From NCBI GenBank assembly GCA_018398585.1, contig JAGTTD010000006.1:7788501-7852500 (forward strand): a stretch of 64,000 nt of DNA, in the 5' to 3' direction. The notes under the pieces were generated by a model that saw only the letters and a program-made list of their open reading frames with translations, searched no databases and was not told the DNA's origin. The translations under genes were made by a program, and so were the position numbers. Below are positions 32,372 to 43,859 of this stretch, in pieces. This stretch comes from Simmondsia chinensis. Its lineage: Eukaryota > Streptophyta > Magnoliopsida > Caryophyllales > Simmondsiaceae. The first letter of the stretch is position 1, and every line of letters begins with the position of its first letter.

Positions 32372-33400
32372 CTATTGGTAAGTTTCTAAGTCTTGCACCT
32401 CATTTTTAGGTTTATTAGGTTCTGTTTCTAGTATGTTAGGGACAGCTACTGCATTATCTCTTCCATTTTCATCTAAGTTATCTTCAGGTCTTACCCTTCG
32501 GTTTATTAGGTTAGGTTGATTAACTTCAAACTCATAATAGTCAGCATCAAATCTTCTAACTGTTGAACTATCACTAGTTAGTTCTTTAATGCAGCGCATC
32601 TCACCCTCATTAAAAATGTCATCCCTACTAATAATAGTTATAGTTCCGTTACCCTCTTTAATATGCAATCTATAACCCTTAACACCTAAAGGATACCTCA
32701 GTAAAATTCCCTTAACTAACCTAGGTTCAAGTTTACCCTCTTTTTGACGAGCAAAAGCAGAATAACCAAACACTTTTAAATTGTTATATTTAGTAGTTTT
32801 TCTAGTCTAAACATTTTCTGGAGTTATACATTTTTAAAGCTAAGTTGGGGACCTAATAATCAAGTAGACAACTGTGTTAACAGCTTCACCCCAAATTTGC
32901 TTTAACAATCCTAATGAAAATAACATTCAACAAACCCTAACTAAAAGAGTTATGTTCATTCATTCAACTACTACATTCTGTCGTGGAGTTCCTCTTGTTG
33001 TTTTATGTCTCTTAATATCATTTTCAGCACATGACATGTCAAAGTCAGTGCTCACAAACTCTTGGCCATTGTTTGTTCTTAAAACTTTAAGTTTTCTTCC
33101 TATTCGACTCTCAGTTAGTGTTTTCCACTTTCTTAGAGAAATCATCTACAGTTGATAGGAAGTATGATGCTTCACCTATTGTGGGAACCCTAGAAGATCC
33201 CCACAAGTCTAGCATGTATATAATCCACAATGCCATCAATTGTATGCGAACTAGTGCTAAATGCAATCCTATGATGTTTACCATAGGTGCAGTAATCAAA
33301 AAAGTCAAGACACAGAATCAGTTCCAAACATACCTTGTTTTTGTAACTCTAATCGTCCCCTCTCTTAAATGTGCCCAAGTCTCCTGTACCATAATCTAAT
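32372..33400 (-). pseudogene. Copia-3 integrase
   Basis: Core frame at 33111-33308 gives the region around the first Asp (YFLSTVDDFSKKV). 32960-33145 gives LKVLRTNNGQEFVSTDFD, where the second Asp is Asn, and TPRQNVVVE, the Glu region. The C-terminal domain is open from 32773 (FGYSAFARQKEGKLEPR, RDDIFNEGEMRC) with an acidic/Asn-rich linker to 32372. One catalytic residue is therefore lost. Confidence 0.85.
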
Positions 33401-33559
33401 GGTTTCTTTAGAGGGCAGTCTTAGCTACATTCCCCCCACCAGAAACTAACTCCCCTTTTAGGACATATAATCCATTCTTAATCACACCCTTTATCATAAC
33501 TAGGGCTCCACCCAGGACTCTCATCTCTCCCTTACTAGCCTCAAAGAGTCAGTCCATTC

Positions 33560-33800
33560 AGATCAGGTTGTCCTACGAAATCCATGTTCCTTTTCAATTC
33601 TGAGACATACCTTACCTCCTTCAGGTCAAAGCTAGTGCCATTAGACCTTTTAACCCTTACAGTACCCACACCAACTACCTTACATGCATAGTTATTTCAT
33701 AACATAACTTTTCCCCCACTAACAGTTGTATAATCAGTGAAATATGATTTTTCAGAAGTCATATGAAAGCTACAACCAGAATCAAGCACCCATTAATGAC
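33560..33800 (-). pseudogene. Copia-3 protease
   Basis: The minus strand reads WVLDSGCSFHMTSEKSYF near 33735-33790 with the aspartic protease Asp-Ser-Gly intact, then VGVGTVRVKRSNGTSFDLKE and VRYVSELKRN. A stop lies just before the active site and another within the domain (about 33700). Confidence 0.82.
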
Positions 33801-33869
33801 ATGTAATATCAGCAAAAGCAACAAGAACTTCACCACATTCATCATTATTAATAGTATTATTAGTGTTAC

Positions 33870-34663
33870 CTTGGTTCTTGTTCTTATTTGGATAGAAACA
33901 CCTATGGTCTAGTTTTACCACAATCGAAACATTTGACATTAGACAAATTTTTTCTACCCCTAGATTGAAATCACGTGTTACTATATCCTCTTTTTTTATT
34001 ATAATAATCTTTGGTTCTAGATCTTCATCTTGTTGTCAGGCCCTCATCGTGATGGCTGCTACTATTGACATGATATTTTCCTTGCCTTATTAGTTCTACT
34101 ACTTTAGATCATAAGGCATCTTCTACCTCAACTAGTGATATAGTCTTTCTACCATATCTTAAAGTATTTTTAAGGATTTTAGGTACATAGAAAAAGATCC
34201 TAAAAGTATGATAGCTTGTGTTTCATCTGTGATCTCTACCTTAAAAGTATATAAGTCACCTAAAACCCTATAAAAGTCATCAAGATTATCTTCTATTGAC
34301 TTATTTTCATTCATTCTACAGTAGACTTTTCATGTATAATACTCAGTTAGCAATGATTTAGTAGCATATAATTTTTTCAACTTATTCCAGACACCAAGAG
34401 CACTAGTCTCACCAGAAACTGTAGAAAGAACTGGATTATTAAGACAGAGGAGAATTTTACCGTGCGCTACCTTATCCATGCTAGCCTTCTCTACGGGTTT
34501 AAGTCCTTTTGGCTAGTTCTTGTCATCTAGGAAAGCAAAACTCACCCCCAGTGCCATGAGCAAGGCTCGAACCCTTACCTTCCACAACTCGAACCCTTAC
34601 CTTCCACAACTCAAAGTCATTTCTATCGGTAAACATTTCTATGTCGTGTTTAGCTGAAGCCAT
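33870..34663 (-). pseudogene. gag: Copia-3 gag
   Basis: ATG at 34663 (minus): MASAKHDIEMFTDRNDFELW is the Copia gag N-terminus. A 22-bp direct duplication (34567-34610) then throws the frame, followed by LNNPVLSTVSGETSALGVWN and NKSIEDNLDDFYRVLGDL of the capsid domain. A zinc-knuckle remnant, CFDCGKTRP, near 33930 has lost its His and last Cys. Stops are frequent. Confidence 0.83.
34567..34610. repeat. 22-bp direct duplication in Copia-3 gag
   Basis: Two exact adjacent copies of a 22-bp unit beginning TCGAACCCTTACC. Because 22 is not a multiple of 3, it breaks the gag frame. Confidence 0.92.
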
Positions 34664-34690
34664 TTTTTTCAAGATTTATGTTAAACCGCG

Positions 34691-34703
34691 GCTCTGATAC
34701 CAC
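34691..34703 (-). other. Copia-3 primer binding site
   Basis: Minus-strand GTGGTATCAGAGC, 1 bp inside the 5' LTR; perfect initiator-Met tRNA match. Confidence 0.93.
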
Positions 34704-34704
34704 T

Positions 34705-35887
34705 TGTTAATGATTTTTAGCAAGTTCTAGCTTATGATAAACTAGATACAAGGCCCAAAAATCAAGAAACAAAGACAGACACGAAGATCTCAAACTAAAG
34801 TAGAAATCAACACCAAGAACACCAACATTTTTACGTGGTTTAGACCCTAATTAGTCCTAGTCCACGACTCCCTATTCCTAGAGTGATCTTTATTATTAAT
34901 TTGGTGATTATTACAAACTATAACTGATTACAACCTATTTCAACTCAAATCTAGTACATGCAACACCTAGACTCAAGATTACAGACATGTTCTTCAGATT
35001 CTAAGGTAGAAACAAAAAATCTAACCCTAAATCTACAATATACCTCTCTAGCAGCTTCAATCACCAATGAGTCCGAGGTTCACGGCGATGGAACCTTTAG
35101 GATCTTGGCTCAAAGGTTGATTTTTAGGGCTTAGGTTTTCACGTATGAACGCGAGGAAAGAAAGAACTAGAGAGAAAGGGGTGAAGAATCAGTGAATTAT
35201 GAATTGAACTTCCAACAACAACAATCCCAGTGCCTCGCGGCTCCCGCAAAAGCAGGGTCTAGGAGGGGTATATGTACGCAGCCATACTCCTTCCGAGTGG
35301 AAAGGAGACTGTTTCCGAGGACCCCCAACCTGAAGTACAGGAGCGCCTGCAAATAAAACCATCAATTTATACCCCATGAACTGAACTTCCAAAACCCTAA
35401 TTTCCTCGGCTTAAATACCCCCTCTTTGCTTAATATATGTTCCCTTCTATTAGCCTCATCACTGCCTTTGCTTTGCTTTGATCTAACGAATGGAAAGGCT
35501 CAAAAGAAACACAAATGAGCTGCGTAATAGGACGACATGGGCCCAGTGGGAACGGCTGGGATGAGTAATTAAGCTTCTCAAGGGAACTTTAGTATAACAG
35601 CTAAGGTAGTACATGAACGGGCAGTGTAGTACAAGCGCAGGCAGAGGGTAGTGCATGGTTGGGCAAGCAATTCACCAATTAGAGCATAGGTGTAACGGAC
35701 AATGTCCCAAAGTGAATCTAAACTTTTTTAAACGCTGCATTTTGTTTTAGCCATAACATTAGGTGATGCATTTTACCAGTTATATAATCCTTAGTAATAG
35801 TTACTCTCATTTTAAGTCCAGTGTAAGCCTAATCTATAAACTATTAAGCATGGTCTAAGTCATATACTTAACAATTACGATACAACA
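34705..35887 (-). repeat. Copia-3 right LTR (5' LTR, 1183 bp with insertion)
   Basis: TGTTAATG to CAACA; aligns with the left LTR apart from the 177-bp SINE-like insertion plus duplication at 35199-35392. Confidence 0.93.
35216..35375 (-). mobile_element. SINE-like element (about 160 bp)
   Basis: Flanked by a 17-bp target duplication with one mismatch (ATGAATTGAACTTCCAA at 35199-35215, ATGAACTGAACTTCCAA at 35376-35392). The minus strand ends in a TTG-repeat tail after GGCACTGGGATTG. It includes GGCTGCGTACATATACCCC, typical of the 3' half of Au-like plant SINEs. No clear pol III A and B boxes are seen, so the copy may be 5'-incomplete, or it may be a very short LINE tail. The tail resembles the LINE 3' end at 46640-46719. 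Confidence 0.82.
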
Positions 35888-38780
35888 AACTAAAATTTAC
35901 AAACATAAGCAACTCAATTCCTAAAATATATATAACCTTCTAGTTAAGATACACTTACAATAAAATTCCTTTTCGTATGACAATCCAATAGCACCAAACT
36001 TGCTAGACCGGCATCGGCTAACTCCAATAACAACCCATAATTTGCAATTTATTGTGTATATAAAGATTATATCAGAGGGTGAGCTTGGCTTACAAAGTTG
36101 GCATATCAAATCCATATATAAGCTTATAACTTTTGTAAGGTTAATAAATATTAGGGTATCAGAATAAAAATCTAGGTTAGTTTGGTTGTACCCGTTTGGG
36201 TTCAAGTTTATCTACCCTAACACCCTGAGAAACCACATCATTTTCATTAAATTATGCATGGGTCTAGCATGACTGTGGAGATGATTCGGGGCAAGCACAT
36301 ACTTGAGAAATATGTCGCCTCGAGTAAAGTAAGAGTTTAAGCTCAAGCAAGTTACTTGGAGTACTATATCAAATGTGGGTATCAAGACAATTACAGAAAA
36401 GGATATGTGTTAAAGGACGACATTATCCCTCAACAAACGCCATATTTTTAGGAAATTCACATAAAATAGGGAGCTAAAAACTTTGAAGAAATGAAGTGTG
36501 CTTGCAAAACGCTTGGAGAGGGAGTTAACTTTTAGCATCTATAAATAACTGAATTGAGAAATTATGTACAGGTTCCACAACCACATCAAGTGTTCTTTTA
36601 TATTTAAACACACACTTGTACTCTTTTCTTTCCTTTCTTGTAGAAGTAGTCGTACTAAATTCTAACTTTGTTTCTACAATACAATCTTAGTGTTGATGAT
36701 GTTGTTCGAGAAGGTACATCTAGTATGCTTTTCCCCAAACTTTCCAATACTCGTCCCTATAGTGAATTAAACTTGTGCCATTGGTCCAAGGTTTTGACTA
36801 TTAAGCATAGAGATTGGCTAAGTTGATCTTTGATTAGTGACATAAATTGGTTCACTCTACCTTAGATGAGAAGGGATTGAGGAAAGCTTGAATGCAATTC
36901 CTATGGTATCTTGCTAGATTTGATCTTGTTTGAGTTATCTTGAGTCGAGGTCGTCAAAACATAGTACACAATTGAAACGGACTTCAGGTAAGCTACCAAG
37001 ATCTCTGGGCTATCTCCTCCCCAATTCTCAAATCGTTTGAGCATTTAAGGTAAGGTGTCTAAGGAGTGTTTGGGTCAATATATTTTATTTTCTCATAGAT
37101 ATTATATAGTTTTGTAAGTCTCCTTAATTAGAGTATTATAGAATCCACATTAGTTGCAAGCAGAATTCAAAATGCACCAAAAATGCAATAATAAATAAAT
37201 AAAGATATGTTTTTTTTTTTTTTTTTTTATATATATATTGCTTCTAAGCGTAAATCTTTGAATTGGACAAAAAGTTTAACAACCAAAGTGGTAGGCCAAA
37301 TGGAAATGCCTACGACAATTTATATATATAAAAAAATAAAAAAAATATTGCCCTCAACGGTGAATAACTTGAGGAATTAGTCTTACCTGAGCCAAATCTT
37401 GAACTCCAACATGAGCACGTTCAGGCCTCTCAAGAGGAAGAAAGTAGTCATAACCAAATAGGTGTGGCGATGAAAATGCCCTAGAGGATGAGCATGTAAA
37501 CCTCGATGAATATTCTCGAAAGAATTTCATGATCATGCTCGAAAGGAGAATCCAAGTCACTGGAAGACAATTGAAAAATACAAGCATGACTTCTTGATAA
37601 GGAAACACATGAAATTTGAAAGGATCATGTGTGGCCATCACAAAAGCAAAACCATCTTAAGGGACATCGTGAATGGCATAGAAACATCCATGAACAAAAG
37701 GATGCATAAAGAGGCAAATAGGAGTTTAGTCGATATGAGCTCGACCCTATTCTCTACTATGTCTATAATGGCTAAGGACCTTGCTAAAGAAACTGTACTA
37801 AGTGTTCATCCTGCTAACTTGAGACAAAGTTTAGAACAGATTACTCAAATTTCAAATAGAAGACGTAAGCAAATATAGTCAATCTTTCCTACCATTAAAA
37901 ATATGCCACCAAAGGCATCTAATGGCTTCAAGTTCAAGACAATCAAGAATCTTGTTAGCCAACAACCTATTTGATGAAAGACCCAGTCCTAAGGGATCAT
38001 AAAATGGCATGCGAGTGGCCACTGGTCTTTAAATCCAGAATCTAAGCATTAGAGGACATGGGAACTCTTCTAGTTCTACCCTCTTCCTCACCAAAAACTT
38101 GACCATCCTGTTCCCTCAACTTGAGCAAATCTTCAAGTATGCAAGGCAGATGAACAGAATTTAGGTCCATGGGCTAGTAAACAACATTGACAAGGAATTA
38201 ACCTCGAAACACTCTTAAATCTTTGAATGTACCGGCGAGGGATGAACAAAACCCAAACCACAGTAGAGACACAAACATTTCTTGGTGAGGACACCATTAG
38301 ATATCAACTAAACTGTTTAGGCCTCATTTCTTCCAACATAGTCCCATATAACACGAGGTCAGCCCCATTTTCCTATCGAGTAGTTGTGGGAGCTCAAGGC
38401 TATAGTTCATTCCCCTTGAGACAAAGACTACCATACTTGGGATAGCTAACTATGGCGAACCAAGTTGTGAATCTACCGCTCAAGCCCAATTCGCCAATAT
38501 AATTAAGCAAATTTATAGACCAAGGAAGTAGAGGGTTAATTGGCCTATTCATATGAAACCTTATCAAAATTTTGTAGAACAAAACTATCCTTTCCCCAAG
38601 GGTTCAATATACCCTTGTTTACTCTCATCTTTAGAGAAGGAAATGTGTCTTCCCCTTAACACCTATCAAGGTTTAATTGTTAGCGTAGGAAGTCGCTGAC
38701 AATCAATTCCTTAAGATGATGCTTTTCCTGAGTTCCTTAATTAGAACTGCTTTCCGGTGTTGCATTAGTTTACCATGCCA
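35888..38780. other. Unassigned, partly Gypsy-like region
   Basis: No domain is recognised with confidence. A 24-base T run followed by TATATATATA lies at about 37211-37240. 36500-37100 has promoter-like and T-rich character and could be the eroded 5' LTR and leader of the Gypsy element whose gag begins further right. Lys/Met-rich open text near 37594-37878 (plus) is unidentified. Confidence 0.4.
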
Positions 38781-39100
38781 TTAACACTTGGGATGAGATG
38801 GATAGACAAATCCAAACCTACTTCCTACGGGTGGAATTAGGAACATTAATGTCTAAGTTGGTTCAAATGGGACAAAAGTCAAGTGAGCCAGAAGAGGACA
38901 TTATCAACTAGTTCAAGAGAACAAGGTTGAGGTGCATGGTAGCTTGACCAAATGTATGGTATGCCGAGTAGGCCTCAATTGGCCTAAACATATGTTATAG
39001 CAAGAAGTTCAAAGGAGAGAACTTCACTAGTCTTCTTTATCTAGTTAATTCTGCTATGAGGCTTTTTTTATGGCAGAAAGCCTCAAGAACAGTGTTTATG
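38781..39100 (+). pseudogene. gag: Gypsy-A gag fragment
   Basis: NTWDEMDRQIQTYFLRVE, LMSKLVQMGQKSSEPEED, FKRTRLRCMVA and GLNICYSKKFKGENFTSL follow the Ty3/Gypsy retrotrans_gag domain, which forms the capsid. At least two in-frame stops (near 38911 and 38947) interrupt it. Text left of it to about 37380 may be the gag N-terminus but is not clear. Confidence 0.75.
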
Positions 39101-39189
39101 GTACTTGAGTCCATACTAATAGGATGAACCTCTCTATGATATTGACATAGCTAAGTACGTCAAAGGACCTCCAATAGTCTGTAATCCCT

Positions 39190-40190
39190 TACATCATGTT
39201 TGGAGCCTGGAATTGGGGATGACACAGGAATTAGGGCTAGAATTCAAATTATGTTGTTTGGTTCACCTGCTAGAATTAGAATTAGAATTTCACTGCTAAG
39301 GAATTGAGTTTTAATTCAAAATCATACTTTCCAATTCCTTGGGTGAGGATAAGGTATCGTAATTCCATATTTACTTCATTAACCTAAACCCAAAATGATC
39401 CATTTAGTAAACCCAAACCCAAGATGAATCAAAATTAAAAGACTTGGACACAACTTAGAATTTGATCCAAACCTTGAAATTACCCAACTTAAATGACTTG
39501 GACTTTAAATGACTGAAATCAACTTAACTCAAAATCTAAAGCAACCCAATCCAATTGACCTGAAGCTCGAGATGACTCAATTCAAAAACTACAACTATTC
39601 AACTTGAATTTAATGCAAACAAGTTGAGCCGAATTGAAATGACCTGGCCAAATTGAGTCAAAACTTACTATGACCAAAACCGAAATTGATCCAACCCATC
39701 TTAAACTCAACTCAAGATGACTTGAAATTTGAAATGATACAACCCGTTTATCCCGAAATTAAGATAACTCGAGCTCAAAATGACCTAAATCAACTCAAAC
39801 CAAATCGATTACAATCTGGATCCTGAAAAGACCTAACTCCGATTAATTGAAAATTGGAAATAATTTGAACACTAAATGATTCGATGTGATATTTGACCTG
39901 ACTTTACTCGAAACTCGAATAATTCAAACCCAAAATTAATTGCTCCAACCATAATAATTCAAGCTCAACAGGAACCGCTCCGACCAAAATCTGATTGTAG
40001 CTAATTTAGCACTCAAAATACTCCAACTCGATGGACCAAAAACTTGTGATGACTCAAATCATTATAGAATTGTAATTCTAACCTTCAATTATTTTAATGA
40101 ACTAAATAATGGAATTTCAATTGCACCAGAATTGGAATTGGAATTATAATTTTATAGTTTAATTCCAATTCTATGTGTCAAATAGAGCCT
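39190..40190. other. Possible MITE-like segment with degenerate ~20-bp repeats
   Basis: Between gag and RT remnants. The ends (TGTTTGGAGCCTGGAATTGG at about 39201, and the complement of CCAATTCTATGTGTCAAATA at about 40164) form a weak inverted pair. The interior (39360-40060) is a chain of variants of AACTCAA-ATGACTTGAA. No target duplication is clear and no ORF is present. Confidence 0.35.
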
Positions 40191-40825
40191 TACTAAAGTA
40201 AAAAATAAAAACAAAAAAAAAAGAAAAAGAAAAAAAAGGAAATAAAGGCCAGAAAGTCTAACCAAACCCAAGAGTGACGGAGGTACTCTTCTAACTTGTC
40301 TCAATAAGACTTGATATTTGATCGGCCCGCCCAAAAAAATAAATAAATAAATAAAGCATAAGATGCCTGACCCATAATTCTTAAGGGGGACGTATATTCT
40401 AAGTCGCACAACTCGTACATCCACTGAACCAAGAATTCCATGATCTTGAGAAACATAACTCAGGATGCTATTGAATCTAGGGAACTCATTTCTCAAAATT
40501 AGTCTAGATCGATGTTGTCAAAGCTTTTGGACTATAAAAGGGGAATTTTGAAAGCCGCTATTAAGAGGATTCTTAACAGGAAATGAATGGAGTAAATATT
40601 TATCTGTACATGAAGATTGCGAACCAACTTCTAAGAGACTGATTAAAGAGGGAGTTCTGAGACTCCCTTTGTTGTATAGGTAGCATGTACTAAGCTGGAT
40701 CCTACAAGTAAATGTTCCATGTTTAATAATTTCATTAACAGACAAAAAGAAAAGGGAACCATCCAGCTTACATAATCTAATGAGTTGGCTATGGATCTCT
40801 ACCAAAAATTCGGTCATGAGGACAA

Positions 40826-41640
40826 TTAAAACTGCATTTAGGTGTCAAGGGCCAATAGGCACCTTCGAGTGGGTTGTCATACTTTCTATACTTAATAATT
40901 CTGGGACTACTTACCAAAGAGCAGAAATATGATTTTCATGACATGATTGGTAAAAATATGTAAGTCTACATTGATGATATTGTAGTAAAATTTGAAACTC
41001 AAGCTGACAATTTAACTAACTTGAGAAATGCAATTTTGAGGATGAGAAGTCACAAACACAAAATGAACCCACAGAAGTGCGCTTTTGAGGTTCAAGCTGG
41101 TAGTTTCTTGGGCTTTTTAGTAGAACGGAGATGAATTGAAATAGACCAAAACAAGGCAAATGTCATCCTAGATTCCAAGCCGCCTTTAAACAAGAAGAAT
41201 CTTTAGTGGTTTATTGGCCCAGCTAATTTCTTAAGACGTTTTATCTTGAATTTTGTAGGAAAGATCGAAGTGTTCTCTGCACTTTTGAGACTAAAGTCTA
41301 AGAAAGATTTCAAGTAGGAGGAGCAACACCAATAGGCCTTTAATGCCATGAAGGAGTATTTCACCAAACTCCTTGTGTTTATTCTACTAAGAAAGGCAAG
41401 CTATGGAAGCTTCACGTATCAGCCTCTAATGAGTTCTCAAACTATTTGTTAGAGATATACGATGAGCAACGGCATCCTCAAGTTATACTTCACCTTATCA
41501 ATTGTCTAAATGAATGTGAAAAGAAATACATTTCCATTGAAAATTTTGTATCTTTATTTTACATTGTTAAGCTAAGGCATTATTTCTTAGCCTTTGCGAA
41601 TTTATTTAATTTCTCAGAAAGACGTCTTAAAATTTATGTT
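40826..41640 (+). pseudogene. Gypsy-A reverse transcriptase and RNase H
   Basis: TAFRCQGPIGTFEWVV, GTTYQRAEI, VYIDDIVVKFETQADNLT (catalytic Asp pair kept in YIDD), HKMNPQKCAFEVQAGSFLGF, then IDQNKANVILDSKPPLNKK and FLRRFILNFVGKIEVFSAL of the RT connection, EEQHQ-AFNAMKEYF, and the RNase H-like ECEKKYISIENFVSLF and LRHYFLAFA. Motif order is that of Ty3/Gypsy pol. Stops (for example near 40940, 41139, 41207, 41317) and a substitution of GL in the FGL motif mark it as dead. Confidence 0.85.
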
Positions 41641-41683
41641 AGATGTACCCTTGATTTGAGGAAAATTGAGTGACGCTTTGGCT

Positions 41684-42405
41684 CCATTTGTTTTAAGTGA
41701 AAACTAGATTCCGGTAATTGGTTTTCCTTCGGAAAAGATTTTCTAAGGAAAACTAAAATCCGATTAAGATTTTCTATTGTTTATTTCGAGGAAAAATGTG
41801 CTTCTACATTGTGATGTTTTCTTATATGCTTTAAAATAAACCTTTTTTTTAACAATCATCTTACATCTTATGTTGAACTCATAATTCACGTCAATATTTT
41901 TATTTAGAATCTACCAAATTTTAAGAAAAGATATTTGATTCATTGAATTTTCAACTTTAGGGTACTTAGGTGATAAAATTTTTAACTCAAGTTGCATCAT
42001 TGTAAATTATTTTTGGTTAAAAAAATTGTAAATTATTGAAACATCAGGGCACTTAATGCTCAAATATTGGGGTATCTAATTGATATACATACATATATAG
42101 AGTAAATCAAAATGATGAAAATTATTCTGTAGAATTAATGGTAAAGTAAATCCGGTCTTTGTTGGATTATTCTCTCCAATTCTTGTCTAAGATTACCTGT
42201 TAAATGTTTCCATTCTAATCCGAATCATTTTAGTTCAATTCAAATCCACATGATGATTACCATGAAGCATTTTATGACACTTGGAATCACGACTTCCCCC
42301 ATTTCACAAGGGAAGTCATTTTCCCCAAATTGGTGGAAAACATTTTCTGTCAGAAAGTATTTTATGTGAGAGAATAGGGGACAAACGGCGGAAAAGCGGA
42401 AAGCT
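41684..42405. mobile_element. Candidate MITE (about 0.72 kb)
   Basis: CGCTTTGGCTCCATTTGT near the left end pairs with ACAAACGGCGGAAAAGCG near the right end at about 14 of 18 positions. Both ends carry GGAAAA/TTTTCC-rich subterminal sequence, as in hAT-like or PIF-like plant MITEs. The interior is AT-rich and noncoding. I could not find a convincing target duplication. Confidence 0.4.
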
Positions 42406-42465
42406 TTCTCTTAGAATCTAAATTTCCATCCTAACAAATGAATCCTTTTATCACAGGACGACTCT

Positions 42466-43078
42466 TGACACCCTTGTCAGACCCGTGCGCCCTTAACTTC
42501 ACTTCAAAAATTCCTCGTTAAGTCGGGCTACCCGAAAACCCGAAGGCCATATGAATGCGGAAGCAAAAAAGCGTTGAGGGAAGAGAATATTAGGGATAAA
42601 AGTATAATTGAACAACATGTTTGACAGATAGAAAGAGTTTGTATGAAATTGGGTGGTTGGTGGTCACTAGTGGCAAATGCCACTCCTCTATTATTTATAG
42701 ACAAAGATATGTGCAATGAAAGAGCACATCTCTTCACAAAATAGATTAAATCCCTCCTATGTACATGCACCCACACGGAAGGAACACCCCCTTATGCTAA
42801 CCGTGTCAATGCATCTAGCCTAAGTACATGAATCTTAACTACACAAGGAAGGGACATGTCCCTTCATGTGATGCGCATGCATGAACCGTATGCAAGGCAC
42901 AAGGGACATGCCTCTTTGTCACATGAGATATGTCTCTTCCCCCATACATGAACCTAAACACAAAAATACACACTTGAATGCTCCGGAGGGCTCTAGCACA
43001 TCCTAGACCCTTCTCGAGTATTCCAAAACACAAAGCCTACTTAAGTAAAAATCCTACTAAAATAGGCGGTGGATGACA
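42466..43078 (-). repeat. Chromovirus 3' LTR (613 bp)
   Basis: Minus strand starts TGTCATCCACCGCC and ends GGGTGTCA. A minus TATA-like box (CTATAAATA) lies near 42690-42700. No second copy is in the window. Confidence 0.8.
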
Positions 43079-43092
43079 CTCTCCCCCATGTA
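43079..43092 (-). other. Chromovirus polypurine tract
   Basis: Minus-strand TACATGGGGGAGAG abuts the LTR. Confidence 0.85.
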
Positions 43093-43484
43093 AGCCATTG
43101 ACGCCCTCGTCAATGCTAAGCGGCTTTGAATGCCTGCAATGCCTCCCGAAGCAGCCACAAGTTGTTCTCTTGCTCCCATGTTGCTTCAATGTTTGGAAGG
43201 CCCTTCCACCGAACTAAGTACTCGATGCACTTAATCTTTTCCTTGTGTCCTAGCACCTATTCAGCAAGGTCCTTCGCTGCCTGACGTGCTGTGAAGCTGC
43301 TGTCCTGCAGCTTTTTCCAGTCTACTTGTTGGCACCCATCAAGTGCCTCAAGTTCTATTTCCCCAGCTCTGCAGAGGTTCCAGCAGCCATGACCAATGAC
43401 ATGCTTCCTTCACTGGTGCAACTGTCTTTCTATTCCCTAGATGTCCAGCCCACTCTGAGTCATGATAGCCCCTCATCATGTCAT
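43093..43484 (-). pseudogene. Chromovirus integrase remnant with chromodomain
   Basis: The minus strand reads GYHDSEWAGHLGNRKTVAPV, the HHCC zinc-binding region of Gypsy integrase, and then, after a large internal deletion that removed the catalytic core, IEYLVRWKGLPNIEATWEQE and NNLWLLREALQAFKAA, a chromodomain that would target insertion to modified histones. The chromodomain ends in a TAG about 40 bp before the LTR. Confidence 0.85.
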
Positions 43485-43800
43485 GTCTGACAGGTTCAAG
43501 CATAAAGGAAAAAGACATCATTCTAATTTCAAACATGGGGGAAGGATTCAAAGCCAAACAACAAAATTCAAGGAGAATACTACCATTGCGAAAAACGTGG
43601 ACGTACGGCAAAAGATTGGAGAAGAAGAAAGAACCAGCATAAGGACCCGTAGAACAAAGCCCACCATGTAGAGATGGAGAAAATTGTAGCTGTTGTTTCA
43701 GAAGTGAACATAGTAAACAATATGACTGAATGGATATTAGATACCAGGGCCACCAGGCACATTTACACGAACCGAAGCATGTTTTAAGAATACTAGAAAG
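43485..43800 (+). pseudogene. Copia-4 gag end and protease start
   Basis: FKHKGKRHHSNFKHGGR and FKENTTIAKNV match the Copia-2 gag tail; the knuckle is destroyed. MTEWILDTRATRHIYTN (about 43722) is the protease active site, again with Arg in the Gly position as in Copia-2, suggesting the change was shared by the family or its ancestor. Confidence 0.8.
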
Positions 43801-43859
43801 TGATCGATGGGGAGGTAGTCAACATAGGCAATTCTACAACAGCACCTATCCTTGAAAAA

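Larger units (their letters stand above)
29618..35887 (-). mobile_element. Copia-3: full-structure Ty1/Copia element with a nested SINE-like copy
   Basis: LTRs at 29618-30628 and 34705-35887 (about 1.01 kb each once the SINE-like insertion is removed) flank a minus-strand gag-pro-int-RT-RNase H region, with a Met-tRNA primer site at 34691-34703 and a purine tract at 30629-30643. Flanking pentamers AAGTG and AACTA do not match well, so the target duplication has decayed or the ends moved. All coding domains are interrupted. Confidence 0.92.
42466..43484 (-). mobile_element. Chromovirus (Gypsy) 3' fragment
   Basis: LTR, polypurine tract, chromodomain and part of integrase of a Ty3/Gypsy chromovirus (Tekay/Del-like), with everything upstream missing. 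The right edge near 43484 is joined abruptly to Copia-4 gag text. Confidence 0.85.
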
